Shown: one piece after another, positions 15,894 through 24,164 of the stretch
Layout: each line of letters opens with the position of its first letter
How positions within the stretch are numbered: position 1 is the stretch's first letter
NCBI GenBank assembly: GCA_041394245.1
Contig: JAWKIR010000002.1
Span: 806,001 to 870,000, forward strand
Direction of reading: 5' to 3'
Source of the DNA: Acidimicrobiales bacterium
GTDB lineage: Bacteria; Actinomycetota; Acidimicrobiia; Acidimicrobiales; Aldehydirespiratoraceae
DNA length: 64,000 nucleotides
Translations under genes and position numbers: made by a program
Notes under the pieces: generated by a model
Seen by the model: only the letters and a program-made list of their open reading frames with translations
What the model was told of the DNA's origin: nothing
Databases searched by the model: none

Positions 15894-16904
15894 TCAGCCG
15901 CCTCGGGCCGCGATCACGGCGACATCGACGGCGTGGACGATGTCGGTCGGCTCGACGATCGCCACCACCCGTCGCCCGTGTGCTCGGGCTTCGAGTTCGA
16001 GCTCTGTGGCCCGACGATCGCGGCTCTTGAGCCGCTCCGGCACGTCGACCAGCACATTGCCGATGAGGATCCCGTGCAGCCGGGATCGATCGCCTCGCCG
16101 GCGAGGATGCACGAACTCGACCGGACCGGCGAAGAGCGATCCGCCCTCGGCGCGCAGGGCCGGTACCCGCATCCCCCGGGCCTCGAGTTCTTCGATGACC
16201 CCCACGAGCACGCCGTGCTGCACACGGGTGCGCTGGTCGCAGTAGGGCGAGAGCTCGTCGAGCGACAGCGGCTCGTTGACCCGCTCGAGCATCGCGAGCG
16301 CAGGCAGATAGGCGGCTCTCGACTTCCCACTACGGGTGCGCTTGATCGCACGGGCCGATGGCCGGCCGTCGACCCGCACCGCTTCGAGCGTGCGGTGGTC
16401 GAGGTAGCGCCGAGCCACCTTGGCGTTGTGGCGAGCGCGCCGAAGGCCCTCGTCCTCGTAGGAGTCCTGGTCGACGATGTCGACGCCGGCACCCGCTCTC
16501 GCCACGGCCTGCAAGGCGCCGACGAGGACCTGGTTCTCCTCGATGTCGTAGGCCCGGCGCGTCGAGGCGCAGACGTAGACGTCGCGGTTGCCGAGACTCG
16601 ACGCCTGGGCCGCCAGGGTTTCGGACCACTGGATGGCACCGCGGAGCTCTCCCACACAGCGTTCGTTGTTCGATCCGACGGAGGTCTTCAGGGTCCGCAG
16701 GGTCCGAGGCATGTCGTGCAGGAGCGTCTCGGCTTCGTCGCACGTCGCGAGGAGCACACCCACGAGCTGCTCGACGACATCGGTCGACAGGCCGAGGAGT
16801 GCGTCGACCGTGTGGGCCATGTCGAAGGGACGGGCCAACCGGTTCCACAACTCGGCCGTGGGCTCGAGCGAGGCATCGAAAGGATCGAGCCGAGGGGTGC
16901 TCAC
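15894..16904 (-). CDS. McrC-like (DUF2357-like) partner of an AAA ATPase, no nuclease domain
   Basis: A 336-residue protein coupled to the McrB-like ATPase by a GTGA overlap. The middle part (SNNERCVGELRGAIQW, then TRRAYDIEENQVLVGAL near residues 115-130) resembles the framework of McrC/DUF2357 proteins, in which an ENQ/ENR segment precedes the nuclease. The usual C-terminal PD-(D/E)xK nuclease is not visible: the end reads RRVVAIVEPTDIVHAVDVAV without an Asp...ExK pair. A basic stretch KRTRSGKSR may bind nucleic acid. The assignment is by pattern and context only; a defence or DNA-processing role is inference. Confidence 0.55.
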   Translation of the reverse strand: MSTPRLDPFDASLEPTAELWNRLARPFDMAHTVDALLGLSTDVVEQLVGVLLATCDEAETLLHDMPRTLRTLKTSVGSNNERCVGELRGAIQWSETLAAQASSLGNRDVYVCASTRRAYDIEENQVLVGALQAVARAGAGVDIVDQDSYEDEGLRRARHNAKVARRYLDHRTLEAVRVDGRPSARAIKRTRSGKSRAAYLPALAMLERVNEPLSLDELSPYCDQRTRVQHGVLVGVIEELEARGMRVPALRAEGGSLFAGPVEFVHPRRRGDRSRLHGILIGNVLVDVPERLKSRDRRATELELEARAHGRRVVAIVEPTDIVHAVDVAVIAARGG

Positions 16905-17836
16905 ACCACGAGCTCGACACCGAGGATGTCGCTGATCGTCCGCTGTGCCTCGAGCTGTTCCGGCGGATCGAGGTGTTCGGCCACGGTGCGGTAGAGGGTC
17001 ATCGCCCGCCGTTCCTCCATGCCCTCGAACTGGGGCAGGAAGTAGGCGTAGAAGACCTCGTAGATGAGTCGCGACTCGGTGATGCCGTCGCGGGCACGGC
17101 GGGCTGCGTACTTGGCCGCGTCGATGTAGACGGCCGGGCCCAGATCGCTGAACGCCCGCAGGCCGAGCAGATGCTGGACGACCTCGCCCTTGCCCTGGAG
17201 CAGTTCGCGGTAGGCGCTCTCGGGCGGCGTTCCCACCTCGATGAAGGCGAATCGGCGCATGAGGGCGTACGACATCTCGAAGAGCAGGTTCTTGTCGAAC
17301 ACGTTCATCGTGGCGATGATGCGCCAGTTCGCCGAGACCCGGATGACGTCGGTGTCCTCGGGCGCTTCCACCCCGCTCGGCACGAGCGAGATCGGGTGGG
17401 GCTGGCCCTTGCGCTTGAACGGCAACACGACGGCGGATCCGGACAGCACGGTGAAGAGCTGGCCGAACGCCCGGTCGAAGTTCGACCGGTTCAACTCGTC
17501 GATCACGAGCCAGCGCCCCGTCTCGATGGCTTCCACGAACAGGCCGGGCCGGAAGATGAGTCCCTCGGCGGTGGGCTGCAGACCGCCGATCGTCTCGAAC
17601 GTGGTCCACTCCGTCGTGGCCGTGGTCGGCAGGTAGCCGGTGCAGAACATCGCCTTGCGGGCGACCTCCGACGCGATGTAGGCGAGGGTGGTCTTGCCGG
17701 TACCCGGCGGGCCCGTGAGGATCACATGCTTGCCCGAGTCGATGGCCGCGACCAGTTGGTCGATCACGTAGGCGGGGAAGATCATTCCCGCTTCATCGGC
17801 CGCGGCGTTGAGATCATCGCTGGTAAAAGCAGTCAC
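16901..17836 (-). CDS. McrB-like AAA+ ATPase
   Basis: A 311-residue AAA+ protein with Walker A TGPPGTGKTT at 41-50, Walker B RWLVIDELNRSNFD at 108-121, an ATMN sensor-1 motif with N178, and an arginine pair at 194-195. The VIDELNR form and the ATMN...F..AL.RRF arrangement are typical of the McrB/MoxR group. No N-terminal DNA-binding domain is present, so it is a bare motor. The GTG start follows AAAGGAG. With its partner it may be a reduced McrBC-type machine, or a chaperone-like MoxR pair. Confidence 0.82.
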   Translation of the reverse strand: MTAFTSDDLNAAADEAGMIFPAYVIDQLVAAIDSGKHVILTGPPGTGKTTLAYIASEVARKAMFCTGYLPTTATTEWTTFETIGGLQPTAEGLIFRPGLFVEAIETGRWLVIDELNRSNFDRAFGQLFTVLSGSAVVLPFKRKGQPHPISLVPSGVEAPEDTDVIRVSANWRIIATMNVFDKNLLFEMSYALMRRFAFIEVGTPPESAYRELLQGKGEVVQHLLGLRAFSDLGPAVYIDAAKYAARRARDGITESRLIYEVFYAYFLPQFEGMEERRAMTLYRTVAEHLDPPEQLEAQRTISDILGVELVV

Positions 17837-17873
17837 AACGCTCCTTTCGGCCGAACGAGGGCCTACCTGAGCG

Positions 17874-18632
17874 TCATGTCAGGGGATTCTCGTCGCGACG
17901 TCGGACCTGAGGGTGGGGGAGGAACACCGGGGCCTCGGGATGTGTGGCCTCGCGATGCACGAGATAGTCGACGAGCTTCTCGTAGGGACCCTGGCCGACG
18001 AGCTCGACGATCTCCTCGCGTAACGATCGCCACACGGGCCGATCCTCGTTGAAGGCCAGAGGATCGTCGGTGCACCACCAGGCGAACTCGGCGCCACCCT
18101 CACCCCAGTCGTGGCGCTTCCATTCCCGCAACAGGTAGGTGGTGACGCCGTTGTCGTCGGTCCACTGATCGAAGCGCAGCGGAACCTGCCAGCAAACCTG
18201 GGGTTTCCAGTCGAGCGGGCGCTCACCGCGGGCGACGGCGGCCTGGTGGAACGCGCAGCCCGCACCCTTCGCGAAGCCGGGCCGGTTCAGAAAGATGCAG
18301 GCATCGTCGACCGTCTGGGTCACCCAGTCGCCGTCGTCGTTCTTGTGGATGGCGCCGCCCATCTCCTCTGCTCGGTCGCGCAGCTCCCACTCGTCGGGCC
18401 CGAGCTCGGCCGCGCGCTTCGCGGTTGCCTCCCGGTCTGCCTTGTCGACGAAGTGTGCGCCATAGGTGCAGCAGCCGTGCTCGTACTCCGGAGCGAGCTC
18501 GGTGAACACGCCGGGACAGCCTCGGCCGTAGATGCAGCCGTAGTTGCTCATCATGAACGTGACGTCGAACTGCCAGCTGTGGCCGTCGTCGTCGGTGAAG
18601 GTCACCCATTCGTGCAGGTCGGCCGCATCCAT
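17874..18632 (-). CDS. Cysteine-rich protein, YkgJ/DUF3109-like
   Basis: A 252-residue soluble protein with a cysteine pattern C33-x5-C39...C54-C55...C112...C124-AFH, resembling the metal- or Fe-S-chelating cluster of YkgJ/DUF3109-type proteins. The C-terminal half is rich in Trp and acidic residues. The ATG is 7 nt after a TACCGT box, so the mRNA is probably leaderless. It lies upstream of the McrB-like gene on the same strand with a 37-base gap and may be unrelated. Function unknown. Confidence 0.65.
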   Translation of the reverse strand: MDAADLHEWVTFTDDDGHSWQFDVTFMMSNYGCIYGRGCPGVFTELAPEYEHGCCTYGAHFVDKADREATAKRAAELGPDEWELRDRAEEMGGAIHKNDDGDWVTQTVDDACIFLNRPGFAKGAGCAFHQAAVARGERPLDWKPQVCWQVPLRFDQWTDDNGVTTYLLREWKRHDWGEGGAEFAWWCTDDPLAFNEDRPVWRSLREEIVELVGQGPYEKLVDYLVHREATHPEAPVFLPHPQVRRRDENPLT

Positions 18633-18639
18633 CCCGGCG

Positions 18640-18668
18640 ACGGTAGCCCTGTCGTCACCCGATACGGT
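18640..18668. promoter_or_regulatory. Divergent leaderless promoters
   Basis: TACCGT on minus (18645-18640) lies 7 nt from the ATG at 18632, and TACGGT on plus (18663-18668) lies 7 nt from the GTG at 18676. The two -10 boxes share only 17 bases between them. Confidence 0.55.
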
Positions 18669-18675
18669 CTCCTAC

Positions 18676-18882
18676 GTGGCAGGAGAGTTCGACGAGATCA
18701 AGAACCGGCTGGAAGTGATCGCCGAGGACCTGGCCGACCTGGCCATTCAGCGACTGCGCGAATCGATCGACGCGGGCGGTACCGAACTCCCGGTCGACGA
18801 GAAGCGGCTCACCCGGGCCCGGCGCGCCGTCGAGAAGGCGATCCACCTCCTCGACGAACCCAACGACGACCCGTTCGCCTAG
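18676..18882 (+). CDS. Small helical protein
   Basis: A 68-residue charged protein predicted almost entirely helical (FDEIKNRLEVIAEDLADLAIQ then LTRARRAVEKAIHLL). The GTG start is set by TACGGT 7 nt upstream; the longer open frame has no ribosome site. Divergent from the cysteine-rich gene and convergent with the LOG gene, six bases away. Possibly a dimeric coiled-coil protein; no family recognised. Confidence 0.62.
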   Translation: MAGEFDEIKNRLEVIAEDLADLAIQRLRESIDAGGTELPVDEKRLTRARRAVEKAIHLLDEPNDDPFA

Positions 18883-18888
18883 GCCGAC

Positions 18889-19929
18889 CTACGACGCAGC
18901 GTTGAGGGCGTCGATCATCTGACGCACGCCCGCCCAACTCCGCTTGTCGAAGCGGAAGGCCAGCCGGAACAGGTCGACGTGGTCGTCGTCGCGTCTCTCG
19001 GCGTCGGTCGCGTCGATCCGCTCGATCCGCCCCTTCGCCACGATGTGGCCGAAGCGATCGTTGAGCGTGTCCAACTCCTCGTCGCCGATGTCGCGGTGGA
19101 GGCGTAGCACCAGGCGCGACCCGACCTGGCGGATGGAGTGGTAGGTGCGGTAGAAGTCGCAGATCTCGTCGACCGCCTCCTGGATCGAGTCGGTCACCCT
19201 GACCAGCGAGAGATCGTCCGGGGTGATCATTCCCTCGTCACGCAGCTCGATCTCGACGAACTCCTTCCATCGCTTCCAATAGGTCCCTCCCGGCGGATCG
19301 AGCAGAACGATGGGGGCCGGCGTCGACTTCCCGGTCTGTACGAGGGTCAACAACTCGAACGCCTCGTCCATCGTGCCGAAGCCGCCCGGCAACATGACGT
19401 AGCCGTGCGACTCCTTGACGAACATCACCTTGCGGGTGAAGAAGTACTTGAAGTTGATGAGTTTGGGGTCGTCGGCGATGACCGGATTGGCCTCCGACTC
19501 GAACGGAAGGACGATGTTGACGCCGAAGCTCTTGTCAGCGCCGGCACCTTCGTGGCCGGCCTCCATGATTCCCGGGCCGGCGCCGGTGATGACCATCCAG
19601 TCACGGGCGGCGATCGCTTCGGCGAAGTCGTGGGCGCACACGTAGGCAGGGTCGCCCACCTTGGTACGGGCGCTGCCGAACACGGTGCACTTTCGGATGC
19701 CCTCGTAGGGAGCGAAGACCCCGAAGGCGTAGCGAAACTCCTTCACGGCCGCCGCCACCATCTTCAGTTCACCCCGATCGACTTCCTCGCGAGACAGCCG
19801 GATCGCCGACACCATCAGTTCGAAGACGAATTCGCGATCCGCGGGGTCGACATGCGCGTCGAGCAGGGCGACCAGTTCCCGATCGAGGTCGTCGTCGCCG
19901 GTCCGATAGTTCGAGGGGAAGTCGGTCAC
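18889..19929 (-). CDS. LOG-family (TIGR00730-type) Rossmann-fold protein
   Basis: A 346-residue protein. The central Rossmann domain has TVFGSART near residue 87, VITGAGPGIMEAGHEGA and the LOG signature PGGFGTMDEAFE, which in plant and bacterial LOG proteins makes cytokinin-type phosphoribohydrolase or nucleotide-phosphorylase activity possible. It is longer than typical LOGs because of an N-terminal helical region (about 75 residues) and a C-terminal region after residue 260. The GTG start is 6 nt downstream of TATCTT. Substrate unknown. Confidence 0.85.
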   Translation of the reverse strand: MTDFPSNYRTGDDDLDRELVALLDAHVDPADREFVFELMVSAIRLSREEVDRGELKMVAAAVKEFRYAFGVFAPYEGIRKCTVFGSARTKVGDPAYVCAHDFAEAIAARDWMVITGAGPGIMEAGHEGAGADKSFGVNIVLPFESEANPVIADDPKLINFKYFFTRKVMFVKESHGYVMLPGGFGTMDEAFELLTLVQTGKSTPAPIVLLDPPGGTYWKRWKEFVEIELRDEGMITPDDLSLVRVTDSIQEAVDEICDFYRTYHSIRQVGSRLVLRLHRDIGDEELDTLNDRFGHIVAKGRIERIDATDAERRDDDHVDLFRLAFRFDKRSWAGVRQMIDALNAAS

Positions 19930-19935
19930 CGTCCG

Positions 19936-19941
19936 AAGATA
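19936..19941 (-). promoter_or_regulatory. -10 box of the LOG-family gene (leaderless)
   Basis: Minus-strand TATCTT, 6 nt before the GTG at 19929. It lies between that gene and the end of the DUF3052 gene upstream. Confidence 0.5.
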
Positions 19942-19948
19942 GCCGCCG

Positions 19949-20362
19949 TCAACTCCCGCGTAGTTCCTTCCGGACCACGACCTTGAGTCCCGACCAGTCA
20001 TCGTCGATCGCGCAGACCTTCACGTCGACGAGCCCGTCGGGCAGCACGACCTCTCTGACCTGGTCCTCGGTCAGGTCGACGAAGCGCGGGCTCGACTTCT
20101 TCGGCCAACACACCCAGACCGACCGGTCGGGGAAGGCCAGCGTCCACAGCTGACGGCGGCGGCGATCGAGCGCCCGGCGGTCGGCGCAGAAGACGAGACT
20201 CACGTCCGGCTTCCCGCGGGCCGACTCGCGCAGCACCACACCGTCGGGGAGGGGAGCGAGCAGCGCTTCGAGGTGCCCCGGTGCGTCCAGCGCCGCGACG
20301 ACATGGCCGGCCTTGATTCCCAACTTCTTCGGCAGCGGTGTGCCGCTGTAGCCCGCGGTCAC
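19949..20362 (-). CDS. DUF3052 family protein
   Basis: A 137-residue protein starting SGTPLPKKLGIKAG and containing GVVLRESARGKPDVSLVFC and SVWVCWPKKSS, a pattern I recognise as the actinobacterial DUF3052 family of unknown function. The GTG start overlaps the TGA of the upstream monooxygenase-like gene (GTGA), indicating translational coupling; the longer frame upstream is shadow of that gene. Confidence 0.8.
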   Translation of the reverse strand: MTAGYSGTPLPKKLGIKAGHVVAALDAPGHLEALLAPLPDGVVLRESARGKPDVSLVFCADRRALDRRRRQLWTLAFPDRSVWVCWPKKSSPRFVDLTEDQVREVVLPDGLVDVKVCAIDDDWSGLKVVVRKELRGS

Positions 20363-21033
20363 GGCACCAGGTCCGCGACGCCGTTCTTGCCCTGGAGCGA
20401 GCCGCGCACGGCCACGGGCCGGAAACGGATGAACGCCGACTCGTGGTGGAAGTCCTTCCTCGCCTGCTCGGTCATCGCGTCTCGATGGTCGCCCGCGCCA
20501 CGGACCGTCGCGTCCATCGCCGCCTGGTCGTGCCACCACGACACCGTGAAGAGTGTCCGCCGCTCCGGGGCGGCGAGACCGGTCGCCCAGGTCAACCCGG
20601 GTGAGGCGAGGATGTGTCGTTCGGCCTTGGCGCCGGCTCGGAAGAAGCGGGGCGCCTGGAGCAACCGGAGCCGTCCGATGGTGATGACCAGGACGGCGCC
20701 GTCGTGGAGTGGCTCTGGGCCGGTCGGAAGGTCGGTCGGCACACCCGGCCAGCTGCCGATGGCTCGCTCCGCGGTCGCGTCGATCCGAAGCCCCTCGAAC
20801 TCACCGGATGACCATGGGCCGGTGATGCCCGCGTCGGCCGCCTCGGCATCGTCCCAGAACGCGACCAGCGTCGCTCGGCCGAACTGGGGGCGCGGGACAC
20901 CTGTCCCGAGCGGCGCCGCCGTGGCGACGACCGAGTACCGCAGGCCGAGCGTCGATGCCGTACGTGGTGCTCCACGCCGCAGCGACAGTGACGTCCGGGC
21001 CGTTCCCCCGGCGATCAGGACGGTTGCATGCAC
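20359..21033 (-). CDS. Spheroidene monooxygenase-like (CrtA-like) protein
   Basis: A 224-residue protein. The region ILASPGLTWATGLAAP followed by FTVSWWHDQAAMDATV and an H-x6-R-rich helix ending in FIRFRPV resembles CrtA and its non-phototroph relatives, which belong to the dimeric alpha/beta-barrel group and may bind heme. Start: GTG preceded by GAAGGGA. It is co-transcribed with the DUF3052 gene. No carotenoid gene is nearby, so the substrate is open. Confidence 0.7.
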   Translation of the reverse strand: MHATVLIAGGTARTSLSLRRGAPRTASTLGLRYSVVATAAPLGTGVPRPQFGRATLVAFWDDAEAADAGITGPWSSGEFEGLRIDATAERAIGSWPGVPTDLPTGPEPLHDGAVLVITIGRLRLLQAPRFFRAGAKAERHILASPGLTWATGLAAPERRTLFTVSWWHDQAAMDATVRGAGDHRDAMTEQARKDFHHESAFIRFRPVAVRGSLQGKNGVADLVP

Positions 21034-21074
21034 GATGATCCCTTCTGCGCCCGGACCGGGTGCCAGGAATGGTC

Positions 21075-21080
21075 TAGTCT
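21075..21080 (+). promoter_or_regulatory. -10 box of the 52-aa gene (leaderless)
   Basis: TAGTCT, 6 nt before the ATG at 21087. Divergent from the CrtA-like gene. Confidence 0.45.
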
Positions 21081-21086
21081 CTGCCC

Positions 21087-21245
21087 ATGACCCTTCGCGT
21101 GCGAATGCTCCGACTCGTCAAGCGACTCCTGCGAATCGGCAAACCGGGCGACTCGTTCTACGCCAGTCGCTCCAGCCACAACGCCTCGGCCGACGCCGGG
21201 CGTGCGGAGTTCGACGCCGACACCCGCAGCATGCAGGGCCTCTAG
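21087..21245 (+). CDS. 52-aa basic small protein
   Basis: Reads MTLRVRMLRLVKRLLRIGKP, then a serine- and alanine-rich tail ending in a TAG shared with the opposite gene. The N-terminal third would make a basic amphipathic helix. Support comes from the TAGTCT box exactly 6 nt before the ATG and from codon use like its neighbours. No family recognised; it may be a membrane-associating or regulatory small protein. Confidence 0.45.
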   Translation: MTLRVRMLRLVKRLLRIGKPGDSFYASRSSHNASADAGRAEFDADTRSMQGL

Positions 21246-23647
21246 GCGCCCGCCACCGGAATGGCGATCCGGGTGCGCCGGGTGGTCCGGAGCGGCAACG
21301 CATCGAGATCGGGCCGTCCGTAGAGCGTCGTGCGCTGGACGAGCCGTCGACCGAGCGGCTCCACGACCCGCCGGAAGTCGTCGGGAGTGACACCGGTGCC
21401 GTGATCGGCGCCGGCCGCCCGAGAGATGTTCTCGTCGATGAGCGTGCCGCCGAGATCGTTCGCGCCGGCCTGCAGCAGCTGGGCGATCGAGCCGAATCCG
21501 AGCTTCACCCAGGAGCCCTGGATGTTGTCGATCCGACCGCGGTAGGCGATGCGGGCGACAGCGTGCATCAGGAGCACCTCGCGCCAGGTCGGGCCCCGCC
21601 GAGCCATCCTGCGCAGATAGATCGGCGACGCCATGTGGACGAAGGGCAGGCCGACGAACTCGGTGAACCCGCCGGTCTCCTCCTGGAGCGCCCGGGTCCG
21701 CAGGATGTGGTGGACCCAGTGCTCCGGTCGCTCCATCGAGCCGAACATGATGGTGACGTTGGAACCGAGGCCCACCGAGTGCGCGACCCGATGGGCCTCG
21801 AGCCATTCCTCGGTGTTGATCTTGTCGGGGCAGAGCGTCTCACGGACCTCGTCGTGGAGGATCTCCGCCGCGGTGCCGGGCAATGAGCGCTGGCCGGCGT
21901 CGCGCAGACGGGTGAGGTAGTCGACCAGGGGCTCGCCGTTGCGCTTCGCCCCCTCGGTCACCTCGAGCGCCGTGAAGCCATGAATGTGCATGTCGGGTAC
22001 CGCGGCATGGACCGCCCGGGCGACGTCGATGTAGTAGTCGCCGTCGAAGTCGGGATGGATCCCACCCTGGAGGCACACCTCGGTGGCCCCGAGTTCGGCG
22101 GCCTCGATCGAACGATCGGCGATGTCGTCGAGCGTGAGGAGGTAGGGGGTGCCGCGGAGGTTGAGCGACATCGGCCCCTTCGAGAAGCCGCAGAACCGGC
22201 ACTTGAACGTGCACACGTTGGTGTAGTTGATGTTGCGGTTGGCGACCCAGGTGACGTCGTCGCCGACGATCTCGGCACGGAGCTCGTCGGCCACCTCGGC
22301 CACCGCCGCAACCTCGGGGCCGCGTGCCCGGAACAGCGTGAGGATCTCGTCGAACCCCACGTCCTGGCCGTCGCGCACACCCTGGAGGACCTCGGCGACC
22401 GCGCTCCCGGCGCGGGCGGAGACGCGGCCGGGCACGAGTACCTGCGGATCGCCGCCCGCCCCGACATACCACTGCGTCGAGAGGTCGCCGACGAGATCGA
22501 ACTCGGCGCCGTCGCCGACCTTGGCCTTCTCCATCGTGCGTTCGGGCCAGACCGAGCCCGGATCATCGCGAGCGAACCCGTCGCTGTCGGAACGATCCAT
22601 CACCGCGAAGCGCAGGCCCTCGTCGATCCAGGTGTCGGGATCACACGCGAAGCGTGAGTGGATCGTGAGCCGCGGCGCGAGCGTGTGGCCTCGCGCCTCC
22701 GTCACCTCGCGGAGACGATCGAGATCGGGCCACGGGCGCTCCGGGTTCACGTGGTCGGCAGTGACGGGCGAGACGCCACCCCAGTCGCTCACACCGGCGT
22801 CGAGCAGGTCCCCGAAGTCGTCGGAGAGGTTCGGCGGCGCCTGAACGTGCACGTCGGCGGGCAGGATCAGCCGGGCCAGCGCGATCGCCTCGAGATAGTC
22901 GGGGCGGGGACAGGGCGGCGCATTGTGCATCGCCGTACCGTCCTTGGGCAGGAAGTTCTGCACGATGACTTCCTGCACGTGTCCGTGGCGGACATGCGAC
23001 GCGGCGATCGCCTCGAGCGCCGCCACCCGGTCCTCGCGGTCCTCACCGATGCCCACGAGGATGCCGGTCGTGTAGGGGATCTTCTGCTCACCGGCCCACT
23101 CGAGCGTGTCGAGTCGCCGTTGTGGTTCCTTGTCGGGCGCGCCCCGGTGACAGTCGAGATCGTCGCGCAGCGACTCGATCATCATCCCCTGGCTCGGCGA
23201 GACCGCCCGCAGGCGGGCGAGTTCGTCGGCGTACATCGCGCCGGTGTTGGCGTGGGGGAGCAGACCGGTCTCGTCGAGCACCAATCGTGCCATCGCGATC
23301 ACATAGTCGACCGTGGTGTCGTAGCCGTGGCGTCGGAGCCAGTCCTTGGCCACCGGATACCGCTTCTCGGGTCGTTCACCGAGGGTGAAGAGCGCCTCGT
23401 GGCATCCCATCTCGGCGCCGCGCCGGGCGATGTCGAGCACCTGCTCGGGATCGAGGTACGGCGCGTCGAGCCGGGCCGGCGGTTGGGCGAACGTGCAGTA
23501 GCCGCACTTGTCCTGGCACAACATGGTGAGCGGGATGAAGACCTTGGGCGAGAACGTGACCACGGTGCCGTGGGCCTCGTCTCGTACCGCCCGGGCGCGA
23601 GCCATGAGCTCGTCGAGCGGAAGGGCCAGGAGATCAGGACGAGGCAT
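21242..23647 (-). CDS. fbiC: FO synthase, CofG/CofH fusion (F420 biosynthesis)
   Basis: An 801-residue two-domain radical-SAM enzyme. The N-terminal CofG-like domain has its cluster cysteines at C44, C48 and C51 (CQDKCGYC); the CofH-like domain has C479, C483 and C486 (CTFKCRFC). Together they build the deazaflavin FO from tyrosine and a ribityl-aminouracil, the first step to coenzyme F420. Length and order match actinobacterial FbiC. The ATG at PRPDLLALP is used; the open frame upstream is inside the HxlR gene. The start overlaps that gene by 14 bases. Confidence 0.95.
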   Translation of the reverse strand: MPRPDLLALPLDELMARARAVRDEAHGTVVTFSPKVFIPLTMLCQDKCGYCTFAQPPARLDAPYLDPEQVLDIARRGAEMGCHEALFTLGERPEKRYPVAKDWLRRHGYDTTVDYVIAMARLVLDETGLLPHANTGAMYADELARLRAVSPSQGMMIESLRDDLDCHRGAPDKEPQRRLDTLEWAGEQKIPYTTGILVGIGEDREDRVAALEAIAASHVRHGHVQEVIVQNFLPKDGTAMHNAPPCPRPDYLEAIALARLILPADVHVQAPPNLSDDFGDLLDAGVSDWGGVSPVTADHVNPERPWPDLDRLREVTEARGHTLAPRLTIHSRFACDPDTWIDEGLRFAVMDRSDSDGFARDDPGSVWPERTMEKAKVGDGAEFDLVGDLSTQWYVGAGGDPQVLVPGRVSARAGSAVAEVLQGVRDGQDVGFDEILTLFRARGPEVAAVAEVADELRAEIVGDDVTWVANRNINYTNVCTFKCRFCGFSKGPMSLNLRGTPYLLTLDDIADRSIEAAELGATEVCLQGGIHPDFDGDYYIDVARAVHAAVPDMHIHGFTALEVTEGAKRNGEPLVDYLTRLRDAGQRSLPGTAAEILHDEVRETLCPDKINTEEWLEAHRVAHSVGLGSNVTIMFGSMERPEHWVHHILRTRALQEETGGFTEFVGLPFVHMASPIYLRRMARRGPTWREVLLMHAVARIAYRGRIDNIQGSWVKLGFGSIAQLLQAGANDLGGTLIDENISRAAGADHGTGVTPDDFRRVVEPLGRRLVQRTTLYGRPDLDALPLRTTRRTRIAIPVAGA

Positions 23648-24101
23648 GGACTGCTTCCTCGGGGGTTTGACGGCCGGGACCCGGTCGTGACGAGATCTGG
23701 GTGGGGGAGACGGGGAGATTGCACGTGGTGCACCACGGCTGGAGTTCGAGCCGGGTGCCACATTCGTCGTGCACGAGTTCGGTGGGCGCTCCGTCGTCGC
23801 TGCACCAGTCGTCGCCCCACCGCATCAACGCGAGCAGCGCGGGCGACAGGGCTCGGCCCTTCTCGGTGAGGCGGTACTCGTGGCGCAGCGGCCGGTCCTG
23901 GTAGGGAACCTTCTCGACGACCTCGGCCTCGACGAGAGCGGAGAGGCGATCGGTGAGGAGATTCCGGGCGATACCGAGGTCGTGCTGGATCTGCGAGAAC
24001 CGGCGCACCCCGCGAAAGACGTCTCGCAGGATCAGCAGCGTCCAGCGATCGCCGATCACGTCGAGCGTGCGTTGGATCGAGCAGTCGCCGGTCGAGGACA
24101 T
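23634..24101 (-). CDS. HxlR-family transcriptional regulator
   Basis: A 155-residue winged-helix regulator. The N-terminal CSIQRTLDVIGDRWTLLILRDVFRG is the HxlR signature with a cysteine at C7 that may sense redox state or electrophiles. The wing follows, and the C-terminal tail adds a CxxxLELQPWCTTC knuckle that could bind metal. It overlaps fbiC by 14 bases, so it is co-transcribed with it and may autoregulate F420 precursor synthesis. Confidence 0.88.
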   Translation of the reverse strand: MSSTGDCSIQRTLDVIGDRWTLLILRDVFRGVRRFSQIQHDLGIARNLLTDRLSALVEAEVVEKVPYQDRPLRHEYRLTEKGRALSPALLALMRWGDDWCSDDGAPTELVHDECGTRLELQPWCTTCNLPVSPTQISSRPGPGRQTPEEAVHASS

Positions 24102-24110
24102 CGTGCCGGG

Positions 24111-24140
24111 ACTCTAAACCGGGTCAGTTTCGAATTGCAA
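24111..24140 (-). promoter_or_regulatory. Promoter of the HxlR-fbiC operon
   Basis: Minus-strand TTGCAA (24140-24135), an 18-nt spacer and TAGAGT (24116-24111), 9 nt before the ATG. The spacer contains TTCGAA within a partial inverted repeat (CAATTCGAAACTG), a plausible operator for the HxlR protein itself. Confidence 0.55.
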
Positions 24141-24164
24141 CCGACTCCGGGGGACGACCGGGCG

